DNA of 34,730 nucleotides from Bacillus luti (lineage in GTDB: Bacteria; Bacillota; Bacilli; Bacillales; Bacillaceae_G): the NCBI RefSeq assembly GCF_001884105.1, contig NZ_MACI01000050.1, forward strand, positions 1-34,730, read 5' to 3'. The translations under genes were made by a program, and so were the position numbers. The notes below the pieces were generated by a model. The model was not told the origin of the DNA and searched no databases. It worked only from the letters and a program-made list of their open reading frames with translations. Below are positions 24,230 through 34,383 of the stretch, one piece after another; the first letter of the stretch is position 1; every line of letters starts with the position of its first letter.

Positions 24230-24763
24230 TTATTCCTCCAATCCTTTCTTCAAAAGTTCCTTCGCTTTTTTCAGTCTCGTTTTTATCGTATTTTCCTTCA
24301 CTTCTATTACAATCGCAATCTCTTTAATTGATAGCTCTTCATAATAAAATAGATAAATCACTTCTCGATATTTTATCGGTAAATTCATTACTGCAGAAGC
24401 TAGCCGACTATCCTCTGCATTTTGAATAACTGTTTGTTCCACACTTTCTTTTTGACTCTCCATATACGTAAAGTCATCCTCTGTAACGATAACTTTTTTG
24501 TTATACCAACTTTTTAAATAGTCCTTACAATGATTAATCGCAATTCTCCATAACCACGTTTTCACATTCGAATTCCCTTTATATGTATGAAGAGATTTAT
24601 AGCATTTCACAAATATATCTTGCGTTAAATCCTCCGCAACCTCTTTGTTATTCACATATGAATACACAAGCTGTAGGACTTCTTGTCCATACTTGTTCAT
24701 GATTTCGTCGATAAGGTCCTCCTTATCTTCTATTTCAAACGCTTCTATCGTTAATTCATCCAC
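24230..24763 (-). CDS. ECF RNA polymerase sigma factor
   Basis: A 177-residue sigma-70 family protein. Region 2 spans about residues 25-90 (QLVYSYVNNKEVAEDLTQDIFVKCYKSLHTYKG...NVKTWLWRIAINHCKDYLKSW) and region 4 about 120-175 (LPIKYREVIYLFYYEELSIKEIAIVIEVKENTIKTRLKKAKELLKKG). No region 3, so ECF type. The start is GTG at 24763, seven bases after GGAGG; the longer frame to 24820 runs over the ribosome site and the ECF promoter. It likely directs its own operon (promoter 24789-24813) with PadR and a SEDS enzyme. No membrane anti-sigma gene with a canonical domain is adjacent. Confidence 0.88.
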   Translation of the reverse strand: MDELTIEAFEIEDKEDLIDEIMNKYGQEVLQLVYSYVNNKEVAEDLTQDIFVKCYKSLHTYKGNSNVKTWLWRIAINHCKDYLKSWYNKKVIVTEDDFTYMESQKESVEQTVIQNAEDSRLASAVMNLPIKYREVIYLFYYEELSIKEIAIVIEVKENTIKTRLKKAKELLKKGLEE

Positions 24764-24788
24764 ATCGTTTCCTCCTTCCCATATATTA

Positions 24789-24813
24789 GACGACGCACTG
24801 TATGGAAAAGTTT
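24789..24813 (-). promoter_or_regulatory. Putative ECF autoregulated promoter
   Basis: On the minus strand AAAC (24813-24810), followed by TTTT, and CGTC (24792-24789) are separated by 17 bases. This fits AAC...CGTC ECF promoters. It lies 26 bases before the sigma gene start. Confidence 0.5.
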
Positions 24814-24911
24814 TATGCATTCATAAAAAATACGGTCGGCAATAACTTTTTTTATAAAACACTTCCTCCGCAAATAAAAAAGAACCCATTTAATCAAGGT
24901 CCTCCTTCTTC

Positions 24912-25322
24912 CTAACACTCGCTTAAAGAATCTAATATGTCATAACCATACAAAGATGGCTTGATAATATCGAAGCCAACAAAGTCTTCATACTGATTAT
25001 CTGAAAAATAAAATATAACATGATGAAATACTACTTTTTGCAAATGATTGTCTCGAGAAACCCGAAATGAGTATATGTAGTTGTTCTTATTTGAAGTTTT
25101 CTTTATATATATTTTACTCAAGTTTGTTAATGCTTTTAATTTACGAGCATTTTCTCCAAAAAACTCAATCCCTACTATACGGTCCAATTGATCTATATCT
25201 ACATTCAGTTTTGGATTTTCTTCCAATTCTTCAGTCGATTCAATCTCAATATGTGAAGTAAATGGAATTATATAAAGATATGCCATCTGGATTTCAGGGT
25301 CATACGTAATTAATTTTTTCAT
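24912..25322 (-). CDS. DUF2283-like protein
   Basis: A 136-residue protein. MKKLITYDPEIQMAYLYIIP opens like DUF2283 (YD.E.D.LYI.L), followed by ELEENPKLNVDIDQLDRIVGIEFFGENARKL, the family's VNVDYD..GRLVGIEIL..A pattern. The second half (SFRVSRDNHLQKVVFHHVIFYFSDNQYEDFVGFDI) is not covered by DUF2283 as I remember it. GAGG lies about seven bases before ATG 25322. Single gene. Upstream at 25368-25396 are three AACCTAA/TTAGGTT half-sites that may be an operator. Function unknown. Confidence 0.7.
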   Translation of the reverse strand: MKKLITYDPEIQMAYLYIIPFTSHIEIESTEELEENPKLNVDIDQLDRIVGIEFFGENARKLKALTNLSKIYIKKTSNKNNYIYSFRVSRDNHLQKVVFHHVIFYFSDNQYEDFVGFDIIKPSLYGYDILDSLSEC

Positions 25323-25367
25323 GCTACACCTCATATTGGTATCTTATTTTTTATTACACTTATCTCG

Positions 25368-25396
25368 ATAACCTAAATATTAGGTTTTTAGGTTAT
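25368..25396. promoter_or_regulatory. Inverted repeat upstream of the DUF2283 gene
   Basis: ATAACCTAA (25368-25376) and TTAGGTTAT (25388-25396) are perfect arms, and a third half site TTAGGTT sits at 25380-25386. Probable protein-binding site. Confidence 0.5.
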
Positions 25397-25436
25397 AAAA
25401 TACAAGTGTAGCATTTAAAATTCTATACATAACGCA

Positions 25437-25475
25437 CAAAAAAACCACCTAAAGGCTCCCCTTCAGGTGGTTTTC
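25437..25475 (-). terminator. Terminator of glpD
   Basis: AAAACCACCT and AGGTGGTTTT with inner AAGG/CCTT around CTCC. On the minus strand the stem is followed by a run of Ts, five bases downstream of the glpD stop codon. Confidence 0.85.
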
Positions 25476-25479
25476 TCTT

Positions 25480-27162
25480 TTATGCTAACGCAGCTGCTTG
25501 CTCTTGTTGATCGATAGGAATTACAGCGTCTGTTAATGCTTTTTCTAGTTCAGCTGTGTATTTCATTTGCTCTTCTTTGCTCCAGCCTAGTTTCGCAGCC
25601 ATGTAGTTGATTACTGCTTCTTTCCACTCGTATACCCAGTGGATGTTGAAGAATACAGCGCCTCTGCGGCGTACGAAGAAGTCAACTGGTTTTGCTGTCA
25701 TTTCGTAATCCATTGCGTATACAAGCGGGATTAGAACGTCAAGCGGCATGTTGTATTCTTTCGCTTCGTTTTTATGCTTTTTCGCTAAGTCGAACAGTAC
25801 GTCAACGTTAGAGCCATAGAATTTCGCGAATTCTTCCGCTTGTGCTGCTGTTAAACCGTATTTCGTACCTTCGCCAGCTTTTTTCGCAACGAATGCTGGG
25901 AATCCGTGTGAACCACTTACATGTCCACCAGAGATTGGCATATGTTTCGTGTCGCTCTTCGGATATGCACTATGACCTTCTTTTTGTAGTAAGTTCGTTA
26001 CGTAGTCTACTACCATTTCAGCCATTTTGCGGTATCCTGTTAATTTACCACCTGCGATTGTAATTAAGCCAGATTCAGAAGTCCAAATTTCGTCTTTACG
26101 AGAAATTTCAGATGCATTTTTACCTTCTTCGTAAATTAACGGACGTACACCAGCCCAGCTTGATTCAACGTCTTTCTCCGTAATTTTCACGCTTGGGAAC
26201 ATGTAGTTAATCGCATTAATGATGTATGTGCGATCTTCTGTTGTCATGTGCGGTACAGCTGCGTCTTTATCATAGAACGTATCTGTTGTACCTACGTATG
26301 TTTTCCCGCCGCGTGGAATCGCGAACACCATACGTTTATCTGGTGTATCGAAGTAAATCGCTTGACCTAATGGGAAACGTTTTTGGTCAATTACTAAGTG
26401 AACACCTTTTGATAATTGAAGTACTTTCCCTTTTTTCGAATTATCTTTTTCACGAAGTGTATCTACCCAAGGACCAGCTGCGTTTACAATTTTCTTACCG
26501 TAAACTTCATATACTTCTCCGTCTAGTAAATCGATTACACGTACACCACATACTTTTCCATCTTTATATAAGAAACTGTCTACTTTTGCGTAGTTAACAG
26601 CTTTTGCGCCATGCTCAATTGCTTCTTTCATTACTTCAATTGTAAGACGAGCATCGTCTGTACGATATTCTACGTAGTAACCGCCGCCTTTTAATCCATC
26701 TTGTTTTACAAGAGGCTCTTTGTTTAACGTTTCTTCACGGTTAAACATTTTTCTGCGCTCGCTTCGTTTTACGCCTGCTAAGAAGTCGTATACACGAAGA
26801 CCAATTGATGTACTGAATGATCCGAACGTACCGCCTGTATGGAACGGAAGTAACATCCACTCTGGTGTTGTTACATGGGGACCGTTCTCATATACGATCG
26901 CACGCTCTTTCCCCACCTCTGCTACCATTTTCACTTCAAGCTGTTTTAAATAACGTAGACCACCGTGTACAAGCTTCGTTGAACGACTTGATGTACCTGC
27001 TGCAAAGTCCTGCATTTCAAAAACAATTGTAGATAATCCGCGTGTTGCCCCATCTAATGCAATACCAGAACCAGTAATACCTCCACCAATTACGATCACA
27101 TCTAACTCTTGTTTATTTACTCCGTTTAATACGTCTTTACGTTGTTTACTTGAAAATTTCAT
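25480..27162 (-). CDS. glpD: Aerobic glycerol-3-phosphate dehydrogenase GlpD
   Basis: A 560-residue FAD enzyme that oxidises glycerol 3-phosphate to dihydroxyacetone phosphate at the membrane and passes electrons to menaquinone. The FAD-binding site is VIVIGGGITGSGIALDGATRG (residues ~21-40), followed by SSRSTKLVHGGLRYL, and the C-terminal domain (KPVDFFVRRRGAVFF) is present. AGGGAGG precedes the ATG at 27162 by eight bases; the frame is open to 27201 through the leader. It is transcribed separately from glpFK through a leader terminator (27184-27245) and so is probably GlpP-controlled. Length matches B. subtilis GlpD. Confidence 0.96.
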   Translation of the reverse strand: MKFSSKQRKDVLNGVNKQELDVIVIGGGITGSGIALDGATRGLSTIVFEMQDFAAGTSSRSTKLVHGGLRYLKQLEVKMVAEVGKERAIVYENGPHVTTPEWMLLPFHTGGTFGSFSTSIGLRVYDFLAGVKRSERRKMFNREETLNKEPLVKQDGLKGGGYYVEYRTDDARLTIEVMKEAIEHGAKAVNYAKVDSFLYKDGKVCGVRVIDLLDGEVYEVYGKKIVNAAGPWVDTLREKDNSKKGKVLQLSKGVHLVIDQKRFPLGQAIYFDTPDKRMVFAIPRGGKTYVGTTDTFYDKDAAVPHMTTEDRTYIINAINYMFPSVKITEKDVESSWAGVRPLIYEEGKNASEISRKDEIWTSESGLITIAGGKLTGYRKMAEMVVDYVTNLLQKEGHSAYPKSDTKHMPISGGHVSGSHGFPAFVAKKAGEGTKYGLTAAQAEEFAKFYGSNVDVLFDLAKKHKNEAKEYNMPLDVLIPLVYAMDYEMTAKPVDFFVRRRGAVFFNIHWVYEWKEAVINYMAAKLGWSKEEQMKYTAELEKALTDAVIPIDQQEQAAALA

Positions 27163-27183
27163 GGTAATTCCTCCCTTTGATAA

Positions 27184-27245
27184 CGAAAAAAGAGACCACA
27201 AACTCCGCTATAGATTTCGCCTCTATAGCGCGTTGTGGTCTCTCC
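27184..27245 (-). promoter_or_regulatory. Leader terminator/antiterminator of glpD
   Basis: AGAGACCACAA pairs with TTGTGGTCTCT and inner CGCTATAG pairs with CTATAGCG. On the minus strand a T run follows and glpD starts about 20 bases later. In B. subtilis GlpP with glycerol 3-phosphate binds such leader hairpins to let polymerase through. Confidence 0.8.
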
Positions 27246-27295
27246 AAATCTCCTACCGAATTATTAACTTGTCACCATTATAACACTGTTTATGA

Positions 27296-29621
<2,326 letters not shown>

Positions 29622-29640
29622 AGTATCCCTCCACAATCAA

Positions 29641-29654
29641 TTTAAACGCTTTCA
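29641..29654 (-). promoter_or_regulatory. cre-like site in the glpF leader
   Basis: The minus strand reads TGAAAGCGTTTAAA, one mismatch to the cre consensus TGWAANCGNTNWCA. It is between the leader terminator and glpF, where CcpA could act as a roadblock. Confidence 0.55.
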
Positions 29655-29699
29655 AAAGTGATAGAGGTAAAATGAATGGCCATTCGTTTTTTTCAAAAG

Positions 29700-29770
29700 A
29701 AAAAGATCCACAGCTTTGCACGCTTCTATATAAATTTATATAGAAACAATGAAATGTGGATCTCTTCTTT
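29700..29770 (-). promoter_or_regulatory. GlpP-dependent leader terminator of glpFK
   Basis: AGATCCACA (29704-29712) pairs with TGTGGATCT (29756-29764). Inside is a perfect palindrome at 29724-29745 with halves TTCTATATAAA and its mirror. Minus strand T run follows. The outer stem plus palindrome resemble the glpD leader in layout. Confidence 0.8.
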
Positions 29771-29799
29771 TCTCCGTCACGTTTATTAACTTGTCTATA

Positions 29800-29828
29800 A
29801 TGTTAACCTCTCGTGAAAGCGGTGTCAA
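29800..29828 (-). promoter_or_regulatory. glpF promoter overlapped by a perfect cre site
   Basis: On the minus strand TTGACA (29828-29823) and TAACAT (29805-29800) are spaced 17 bases. A perfect cre, TGACACCGCTTTCA (plus 29814-29827), overlaps the -35, so CcpA would block initiation with glucose present. Confidence 0.78.
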
Positions 29829-29849
29829 CAGAATTTTTTCACATTTTCG

Positions 29850-30410
29850 TCACTTTTTTTGGTAATGTTTCCATAGTTCTTTCTTCGATGTCGTAATTGC
29901 TGTCGCACCAGCATTTAAAGCTCTTTCCACATCTTCTACAGTACGAATAAAACCACCCGCTAAAATCGGGACACCAGTACGCTCTTTCACTTCAGCAATC
30001 ACATCTGTTAGCGCACCAGGAAGCACCTCTATATAATCCGGCTTCGTCTTTTCTAGCAAATTACAGCTCTTTTCCATCGCGCTAGAATCAATTAAAAAGA
30101 TGCGTTGAATTGAGACAACACCCTTTTGCTTCGCCTTCATAATTACACTCGCCTTTGTCGATAATAACCCGTACGGTTTATATTCTTGGCATAAAAACTC
30201 CGTTGCATGCCCATCACTTTGTAATCCATGGATCAAATCAACATGTAAAAACACCTTTTTACCATGCTGCTTCGCAAGTGACACGACACTCTTCAATTGA
30301 CCAACATGAATATCTAAAATAACGATATACTCATACGAACTATGTAATAGCTTTTCCAAATCTTTAATTTGCCTCACTGCCGGCAAAATCTTTTGTTCAT
30401 GAAATTCCAT
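29850..30410 (-). CDS. glpP: Glycerol uptake operon antiterminator GlpP
   Basis: A 186-residue TIM-barrel-like RNA-binding protein. Markers: ILPAVRQIKDLEKLL, VFLHVDLIHGLQSD, GLLSTKASVIMKAKQKGVVSIQRIFLIDS and VPILAGGFIRTVEDVERALNAGATAITTSKKELW. GlpP with glycerol 3-phosphate binds glp leader mRNA and prevents termination. It is transcribed just upstream of glpF and separated from it by a promoter and leader terminator. AAGGGG precedes the ATG by nine or ten bases. Both expected target leaders (29700-29770, 27184-27245) are present. Confidence 0.95.
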   Translation of the reverse strand: MEFHEQKILPAVRQIKDLEKLLHSSYEYIVILDIHVGQLKSVVSLAKQHGKKVFLHVDLIHGLQSDGHATEFLCQEYKPYGLLSTKASVIMKAKQKGVVSIQRIFLIDSSAMEKSCNLLEKTKPDYIEVLPGALTDVIAEVKERTGVPILAGGFIRTVEDVERALNAGATAITTSKKELWKHYQKK

Positions 30411-30497
30411 TCTAAATTTCCCCTTCTTTATGTCATCCTATCCTTTATAGTACACAATTTGAGTAGAAAGAACAGCTAGTGCGGGGAATTATTTCCT

Positions 30498-30947
30498 CTA
30501 TCTATATATTTTCTTCAACTTATCAGATCCCATACCACCTATGACCATTAATATGAGGGGTAAAAAATTCATTACATATGGCGCATCCGCTACAATTGTA
30601 ATGCTCGCTCCGGCAAACTTATTTAACATCCATACAACGATTTTTGTAATAAACAAAAATACGCCAAGCATGAATAAACTATCGAAAAACACCTTCCATT
30701 TTGGATGCGCTAATTGTTTACTATCCTCAATTACTTTCTGCGTCAACTCTTCATCACTCCTTAACAGCTCATCAATCGTAATACCGAACAGATCGCTTAA
30801 ATGAATAATAATTTCAATGCTCGGATAGTTCTTTCCCGTCTCCCATTTCGAAACGGATTGCCTACTTACATGAATTTTTTCAGCCAAATCACTTTGCGAC
30901 CAATTTCGTTTTTCTCTTTCTTGTTTTAAGCGTTCACTAAAAATCAT
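30498..30947 (-). CDS. XRE-family membrane-anchored regulator
   Basis: A 149-residue protein. Residues 1-65 are an XRE helix-turn-helix: FSERLKQEREKRNWSQSDLAEKIHVSRQSVSKWETGKNYPSIEIIIHLSDLFGITIDELL. Two hydrophobic segments follow, VFFDSLFMLGVFLFITKIVVWML and YVMNFLPLILMVIGGM, so it is tethered to the membrane. Such one-component regulators often sense envelope or peptide signals, but no partner is next to it. AGAGGTG is about eleven bases before the ATG. It is not obviously in an operon with glpP (87-base gap). Confidence 0.82.
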   Translation of the reverse strand: MIFSERLKQEREKRNWSQSDLAEKIHVSRQSVSKWETGKNYPSIEIIIHLSDLFGITIDELLRSDEELTQKVIEDSKQLAHPKWKVFFDSLFMLGVFLFITKIVVWMLNKFAGASITIVADAPYVMNFLPLILMVIGGMGSDKLKKIYR

Positions 30948-31281
30948 ACTGTGTTTATCACCTCTCTACGTCTAGTATGGGCAAATAACTGATGAAGAGT
31001 AAAGCGAGTTGTCGTTGCGTGTCCTGTGCAACTTGTGCGTTACAGCTTAAAATGGCGCTATTTCATATGCTGTGCGATGTAGGTTTCATATATTTTTCTT
31101 CTATAATAATTTCCCGAACAATAATACAAAAAACCGATACTATTAAAGATAGGATGCGACATAAAAATACGCTATTCCTTCTTCGCATTCTCCAGAAAGA
31201 AAATCATTTTGTTCATTTCTCACCTTATGCTGGTATGGATAGCGCCTGGAAAGATAATGAAGAAATAGAATTAAAACTAAC
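30948..31281. other. Intergenic region with no supported gene
   Basis: About 330 bases. A plus-strand frame (30992-31378) lacks a ribosome site and runs through a terminator, so I do not accept it. A short GTTGC/GCAAC hairpin is at about 31013-31031. It must contain the promoter of the XRE gene. I see nothing else. Confidence 0.5.
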
Positions 31282-31315
31282 AAAAAAAACCTGTAAAATT
31301 TATTACAGGTTTTTT
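31282..31315. terminator. Terminator of the lipoprotein operon
   Basis: AAAAAACCTGTAA and TTACAGGTTTTTT form a symmetric stem, ten bases from the stop codon of the lipoprotein gene. It can work in both directions. Confidence 0.85.
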
Positions 31316-31324
31316 GCCAATTAC

Positions 31325-32398
31325 TTATTGTTTTGCATACCGAATACGAACGTTATCATCCATATGATAAATTTGTAATGTGTTTCCATCATAGTTTTGT
31401 AATTTATACATGATACTATCATTTGTTAGCTTTACTTCTTGACCGTCTTTAACTGCTTTTGTTACTTTTAAAGATAACTGGAATGAGGGAACATCTACCG
31501 CATATGTTCCTGTTAAATAGTTATCTTTATTCGGATAAGAACCATTCGCATAGGACTCAAATGTTTTATCACCTTTTAGTACTAACGTAGTTTTTATACC
31601 ACTACCGTAATCAATACCCCAATTACCAATAATCTCAGTACCATCTTTAATGTTCTTCTCCATGTTACTATAACTAATTCCTAACTCTTCACTTGTACCA
31701 ACTGTACCTACAAATACCCCTGTTTTAGCTTGGCTTTTATCTGTTTGAGCCTGACTATCAGTAGTTGGGTTTGCCTGTGTAGAATTACTTGTTGTACTAG
31801 TAGATTTTTCTGTGGCTGTATCACCTTTTATTTCAGATCTTAACTTATCGAATGTAGGCTTCCAAATACGTTTTGCTTCCTCTAGTTTTGTATTTGCTTT
31901 ATTTAAGATTTCCTTATCAGTCTCTAAGCTGAATCCTTTATCGCTGAATAACTTCTCTATTTCACCAAATGTCTCTCTTAGTTTACTCGTCGCTCTTTCA
32001 ATCTCTTTTTGGTCTTCTTTATGTTTTGACGGTGCGTAAATCTTTTCTATCTTATCAAATACTTTATAGATGTCTTTAATACTATCTAATACCTCAGCTT
32101 TTGATTTACTTCCATTTCTCAAATCTCTTACAGAAGCATCATAGTAATCAAATCGTCTTAACATATCCTGTTCAATGTCTAATAAATATTGTGCATAATC
32201 TTCATCTAAAACTCGAACCTTTTGAACATCTTTACTTTCTTCTTTCGAATTAGTTGATTTTTCTTTCGTTTCAGCAGCCTTAGATTTGCTTGTTTCTTCT
32301 GTCTTTTCCTCTTTACTTGCCGAATCTTTTACTGTAACACAGCCACTTAATAATAAGGCAACTGGAATTGCAGTAGCTATTAGTTTCTTCACTTTCAT
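31325..32398 (-). CDS. Lipoprotein with helical N-terminal and beta C-terminal region
   Basis: A 357-residue lipoprotein: signal peptide MKVKKLIATAIPVALLLSGC with lipobox LLSGC (Cys 20), a Lys/Glu-rich low-complexity linker (~25-60), and a helical region (residues ~63-190, QYLLDIEQDMLRRFDYYD...) made of charged repeats. A Ser/Thr/Asn/Gln linker (~195-225) precedes a beta-rich C-terminal domain (~235-357, IGNWGIDYG...YKLQNYDGNTLQIYHMDDN). AAAGGGG lies before the ATG, with an extra GAGG nearer to it. It shares its signal peptide and upstream sequence with the next gene. No family recognised; surface stress or binding role possible. Confidence 0.72.
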   Translation of the reverse strand: MKVKKLIATAIPVALLLSGCVTVKDSASKEEKTEETSKSKAAETKEKSTNSKEESKDVQKVRVLDEDYAQYLLDIEQDMLRRFDYYDASVRDLRNGSKSKAEVLDSIKDIYKVFDKIEKIYAPSKHKEDQKEIERATSKLRETFGEIEKLFSDKGFSLETDKEILNKANTKLEEAKRIWKPTFDKLRSEIKGDTATEKSTSTTSNSTQANPTTDSQAQTDKSQAKTGVFVGTVGTSEELGISYSNMEKNIKDGTEIIGNWGIDYGSGIKTTLVLKGDKTFESYANGSYPNKDNYLTGTYAVDVPSFQLSLKVTKAVKDGQEVKLTNDSIMYKLQNYDGNTLQIYHMDDNVRIRYAKQ

Positions 32399-32426
32399 AC
32401 CTCATACCCCTTTAAGTAATTTATTC

Positions 32427-33074
32427 TTAGTTGGTCTTACTACCGATACTTTTCGCTGCTTCCTCAAACAGTTTTGAACCTTCTTGCGCTTTGCTTACTG
32501 CTTGATGCATTTTACTCTCGTCTTCTTGGTCCAATGCATCAAAGAGAAGTTGAAAACAATCCGCATACAGTTCCATCGATTGTTTTATCTTCGCCTGTTC
32601 TCCCTGTAACTCAGGAGGCGCTTGTAGGTTCTTCAGTTTCGTTGCGGTTGCCTTCGCTCCACCTAAACTCAGTTGTACTTCACTTTTCTTTTGTTTGTAT
32701 GTTTTTACGTCTGAATCTGCTATTCCTTCAATTAATTTCATCGTATCTTCAATTTGAGTAGCACTGTTTATGATATCTGCCTTATACCTTTCAACATCTG
32801 AACCAGTTACCTTACCAGTTGAAGAATTTGAAGAAGAGCTTTGTTGACTACTTGATGAACTACTATTTGTACCTTCACCTTTCGCTACAGATAAGCTATC
32901 CTCTTTCTTGCTATCAGTTGACTTACTCTCTTTTTCAGTAGCTTTATTCTCTTTCTCTACCTTTTGCGTTTCTTCTTTCTTTGGTTCAGCTTTCTTACCA
33001 TCAGTTTCAATTGTAATACAACCGCTCAATAACATAACTGGTAACGCTAAACTTACTAATTTCTTTGCTTTCAT
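32427..33074 (-). CDS. Paralogous lipoprotein
   Basis: A 215-residue lipoprotein: MKAKKLVSLALPVMLLSGC signal (lipobox LLSGC, Cys 19), a Lys/Glu linker, a serine-rich stretch (SSSSSSQQSSSSNSSTG, ~71-87), and a helical domain (VERYKADIINSATQIEDTMKLIEG...MHQAVSKAQEGSKLFEEAAKSIG). It resembles the helical part of the neighbour at 31325 and both ATGs follow AAAGGGGTATNAG, so the pair looks like a tandem duplication in which the second copy lacks the beta domain. Expressed first in a two-gene operon, with 28 bases between. Function unknown. Confidence 0.72.
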   Translation of the reverse strand: MKAKKLVSLALPVMLLSGCITIETDGKKAEPKKEETQKVEKENKATEKESKSTDSKKEDSLSVAKGEGTNSSSSSSQQSSSSNSSTGKVTGSDVERYKADIINSATQIEDTMKLIEGIADSDVKTYKQKKSEVQLSLGGAKATATKLKNLQAPPELQGEQAKIKQSMELYADCFQLLFDALDQEDESKMHQAVSKAQEGSKLFEEAAKSIGSKTN

Positions 33075-33298
33075 GATTACTAATACCCCTTTATTTGTAA
33101 AATTTAGTGCAACAAGTTAACATACTTAACTAATAAATTTTCCAAGAATAATTTATTAGAATCTACCCCCATAGATTTCCTGTATATTCATAATCTTTCC
33201 ATATATCATTTTACAAAGAATTACATATTTGGTCAAAGGGATTTATCTTTAAAGGGAAATTTACTAAACGAAAAGAAAATTTTAATCACAAAGAAAAG

Positions 33299-33330
33299 AA
33301 GCTAACAATAAATTGTTAACTTCTCAACTT
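33299..33330 (-). terminator. Terminator of the DUF2935 gene
   Basis: GAAGCTAACAAT and ATTGTTAACTTC pair with one offset base. On the minus strand CTTCTTTTCTTTG follows. The remaining part of 33075-33298 is the promoter region of the lipoproteins. Confidence 0.65.
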
Positions 33331-33357
33331 AAGTAAAATAGTATCTTTCCTTATCTT

Positions 33358-34209
33358 CTAATATCTAGGTTGTGATTGAATATTTGTAAGATGAGTATCA
33401 AACATATCAATTATTTCAAGAAATCTATCAGCTTCACGGAAAACATGATCTGCTAATAATGGATGAATGATACTCTTTATTTTGCATTGTTCAATTAAAT
33501 CACGTGCTGTTTTCTTAAAGTCCCGAAGAGATGTAACCGACACACGATTTTGATCTAAAAATTGATCTAAAAGAGGGACCGTTTGGGATTGTGGCTTCAT
33601 AGATTCTAAGTCAATTGCTTGATACATCAATTCATCAAAATCATTGCTGAAATTCCGTGCTGTATCTACAAGCTTTCTTTCCGATGGATCAAGAAGATGA
33701 CCAATAAATTTAGCATGGTCTGCCATAATCCGTAAAAAGAAAACATTTTCTTTAATAATAGCATCAGGAAGAGCATCTAATTTTCCTTCATTTAATTCCA
33801 GTAAACGTTTTCTAAAATAATCAGCCTCCCTACTTGTATGGTCAACTAACAGTGGAAAATTATTTTGTCCTGGCAATTTACATGTGAGAATCAACCCTAA
33901 AATTTTTCGTTTAAATCCCCAAATATTAGTTGCGGCTTGTTGTACTTCTGAATTAAATCTTTTTATTTGCTCAGGATCTGTTTCATTTGTATAGGAATAC
34001 GCTATTTGTTCGATATGTTCAAACAATCGATAAAATTGATTAGCCTCTTCGATTAGTTGGGTATCCTCGCACCTAAATCCCAAGCGAAGAAAAAAAGAAT
34101 GCTCCTTCATGATTCTAGACCAAAAACGAATTTCATTTAATGAACGCTCAACAAACATTACAGACGTAACACCCGTATCAGGATGTAATGTAGTTTCATC
34201 CCTATGCAT
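33358..34209 (-). CDS. DUF2935 helical-bundle protein
   Basis: A 283-residue helical protein with two DUF2935 repeats. Each has acid/histidine pairs typical of the family: RFWSRIMKEHSFFLRLGF and VDHTSREADYFRKRLLEL in the first, and FFLRIMADHAKFIGHLLDPSE and LADHVFREADRFLEIID in the second. The family is thought to be a metal-binding ferritin-like bundle (inference). The start at 34209 follows a run of eight Gs (34217-34224) seven bases upstream that is the only ribosome site; the frame is open to 34281. Common in B. cereus group; function unknown. Confidence 0.8.
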   Translation of the reverse strand: MHRDETTLHPDTGVTSVMFVERSLNEIRFWSRIMKEHSFFLRLGFRCEDTQLIEEANQFYRLFEHIEQIAYSYTNETDPEQIKRFNSEVQQAATNIWGFKRKILGLILTCKLPGQNNFPLLVDHTSREADYFRKRLLELNEGKLDALPDAIIKENVFFLRIMADHAKFIGHLLDPSERKLVDTARNFSNDFDELMYQAIDLESMKPQSQTVPLLDQFLDQNRVSVTSLRDFKKTARDLIEQCKIKSIIHPLLADHVFREADRFLEIIDMFDTHLTNIQSQPRY

Positions 34210-34216
34210 TGTTAAT

Positions 34217-34224
34217 CCCCCCCC
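34217..34224 (-). promoter_or_regulatory. Poly-G (G8) ribosome site of the DUF2935 gene
   Basis: The plus strand has C8 at 34217-34224; as G8 in the mRNA it is seven bases from the ATG at 34209. A change in run length would alter the spacing and could tune translation. Confidence 0.55.
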
Positions 34225-34328
34225 AGTAAATACCACACTAGTTCCATTCTTATGAGGAAAAAAATATATAAATACCATCAATTAAAGTTCATGATGAATT
34301 TCGTATACATGCTCCCAAAAAAGAAAAA

Positions 34329-34372
34329 AGGCTACCACCTTAGATGTAAACTTCTACTAGATGATAGCCACT
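34329..34372 (-). terminator. Terminator of yhaL
   Basis: GGCTACCACCT and AGATGATAGCC pair with G-U wobbles. On the minus strand the stem is followed by TTTTTTCTTTTTT, about 12 bases beyond the yhaL stop codon. Confidence 0.75.
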
Positions 34373-34383
34373 CAAAATTTCTA

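Noticed and set aside
30992-31378. Plus-strand 128-residue frame
   Set aside because: No ribosome site, odd composition, runs through the terminator at 31282-31315 and into the antisense of the lipoprotein gene.
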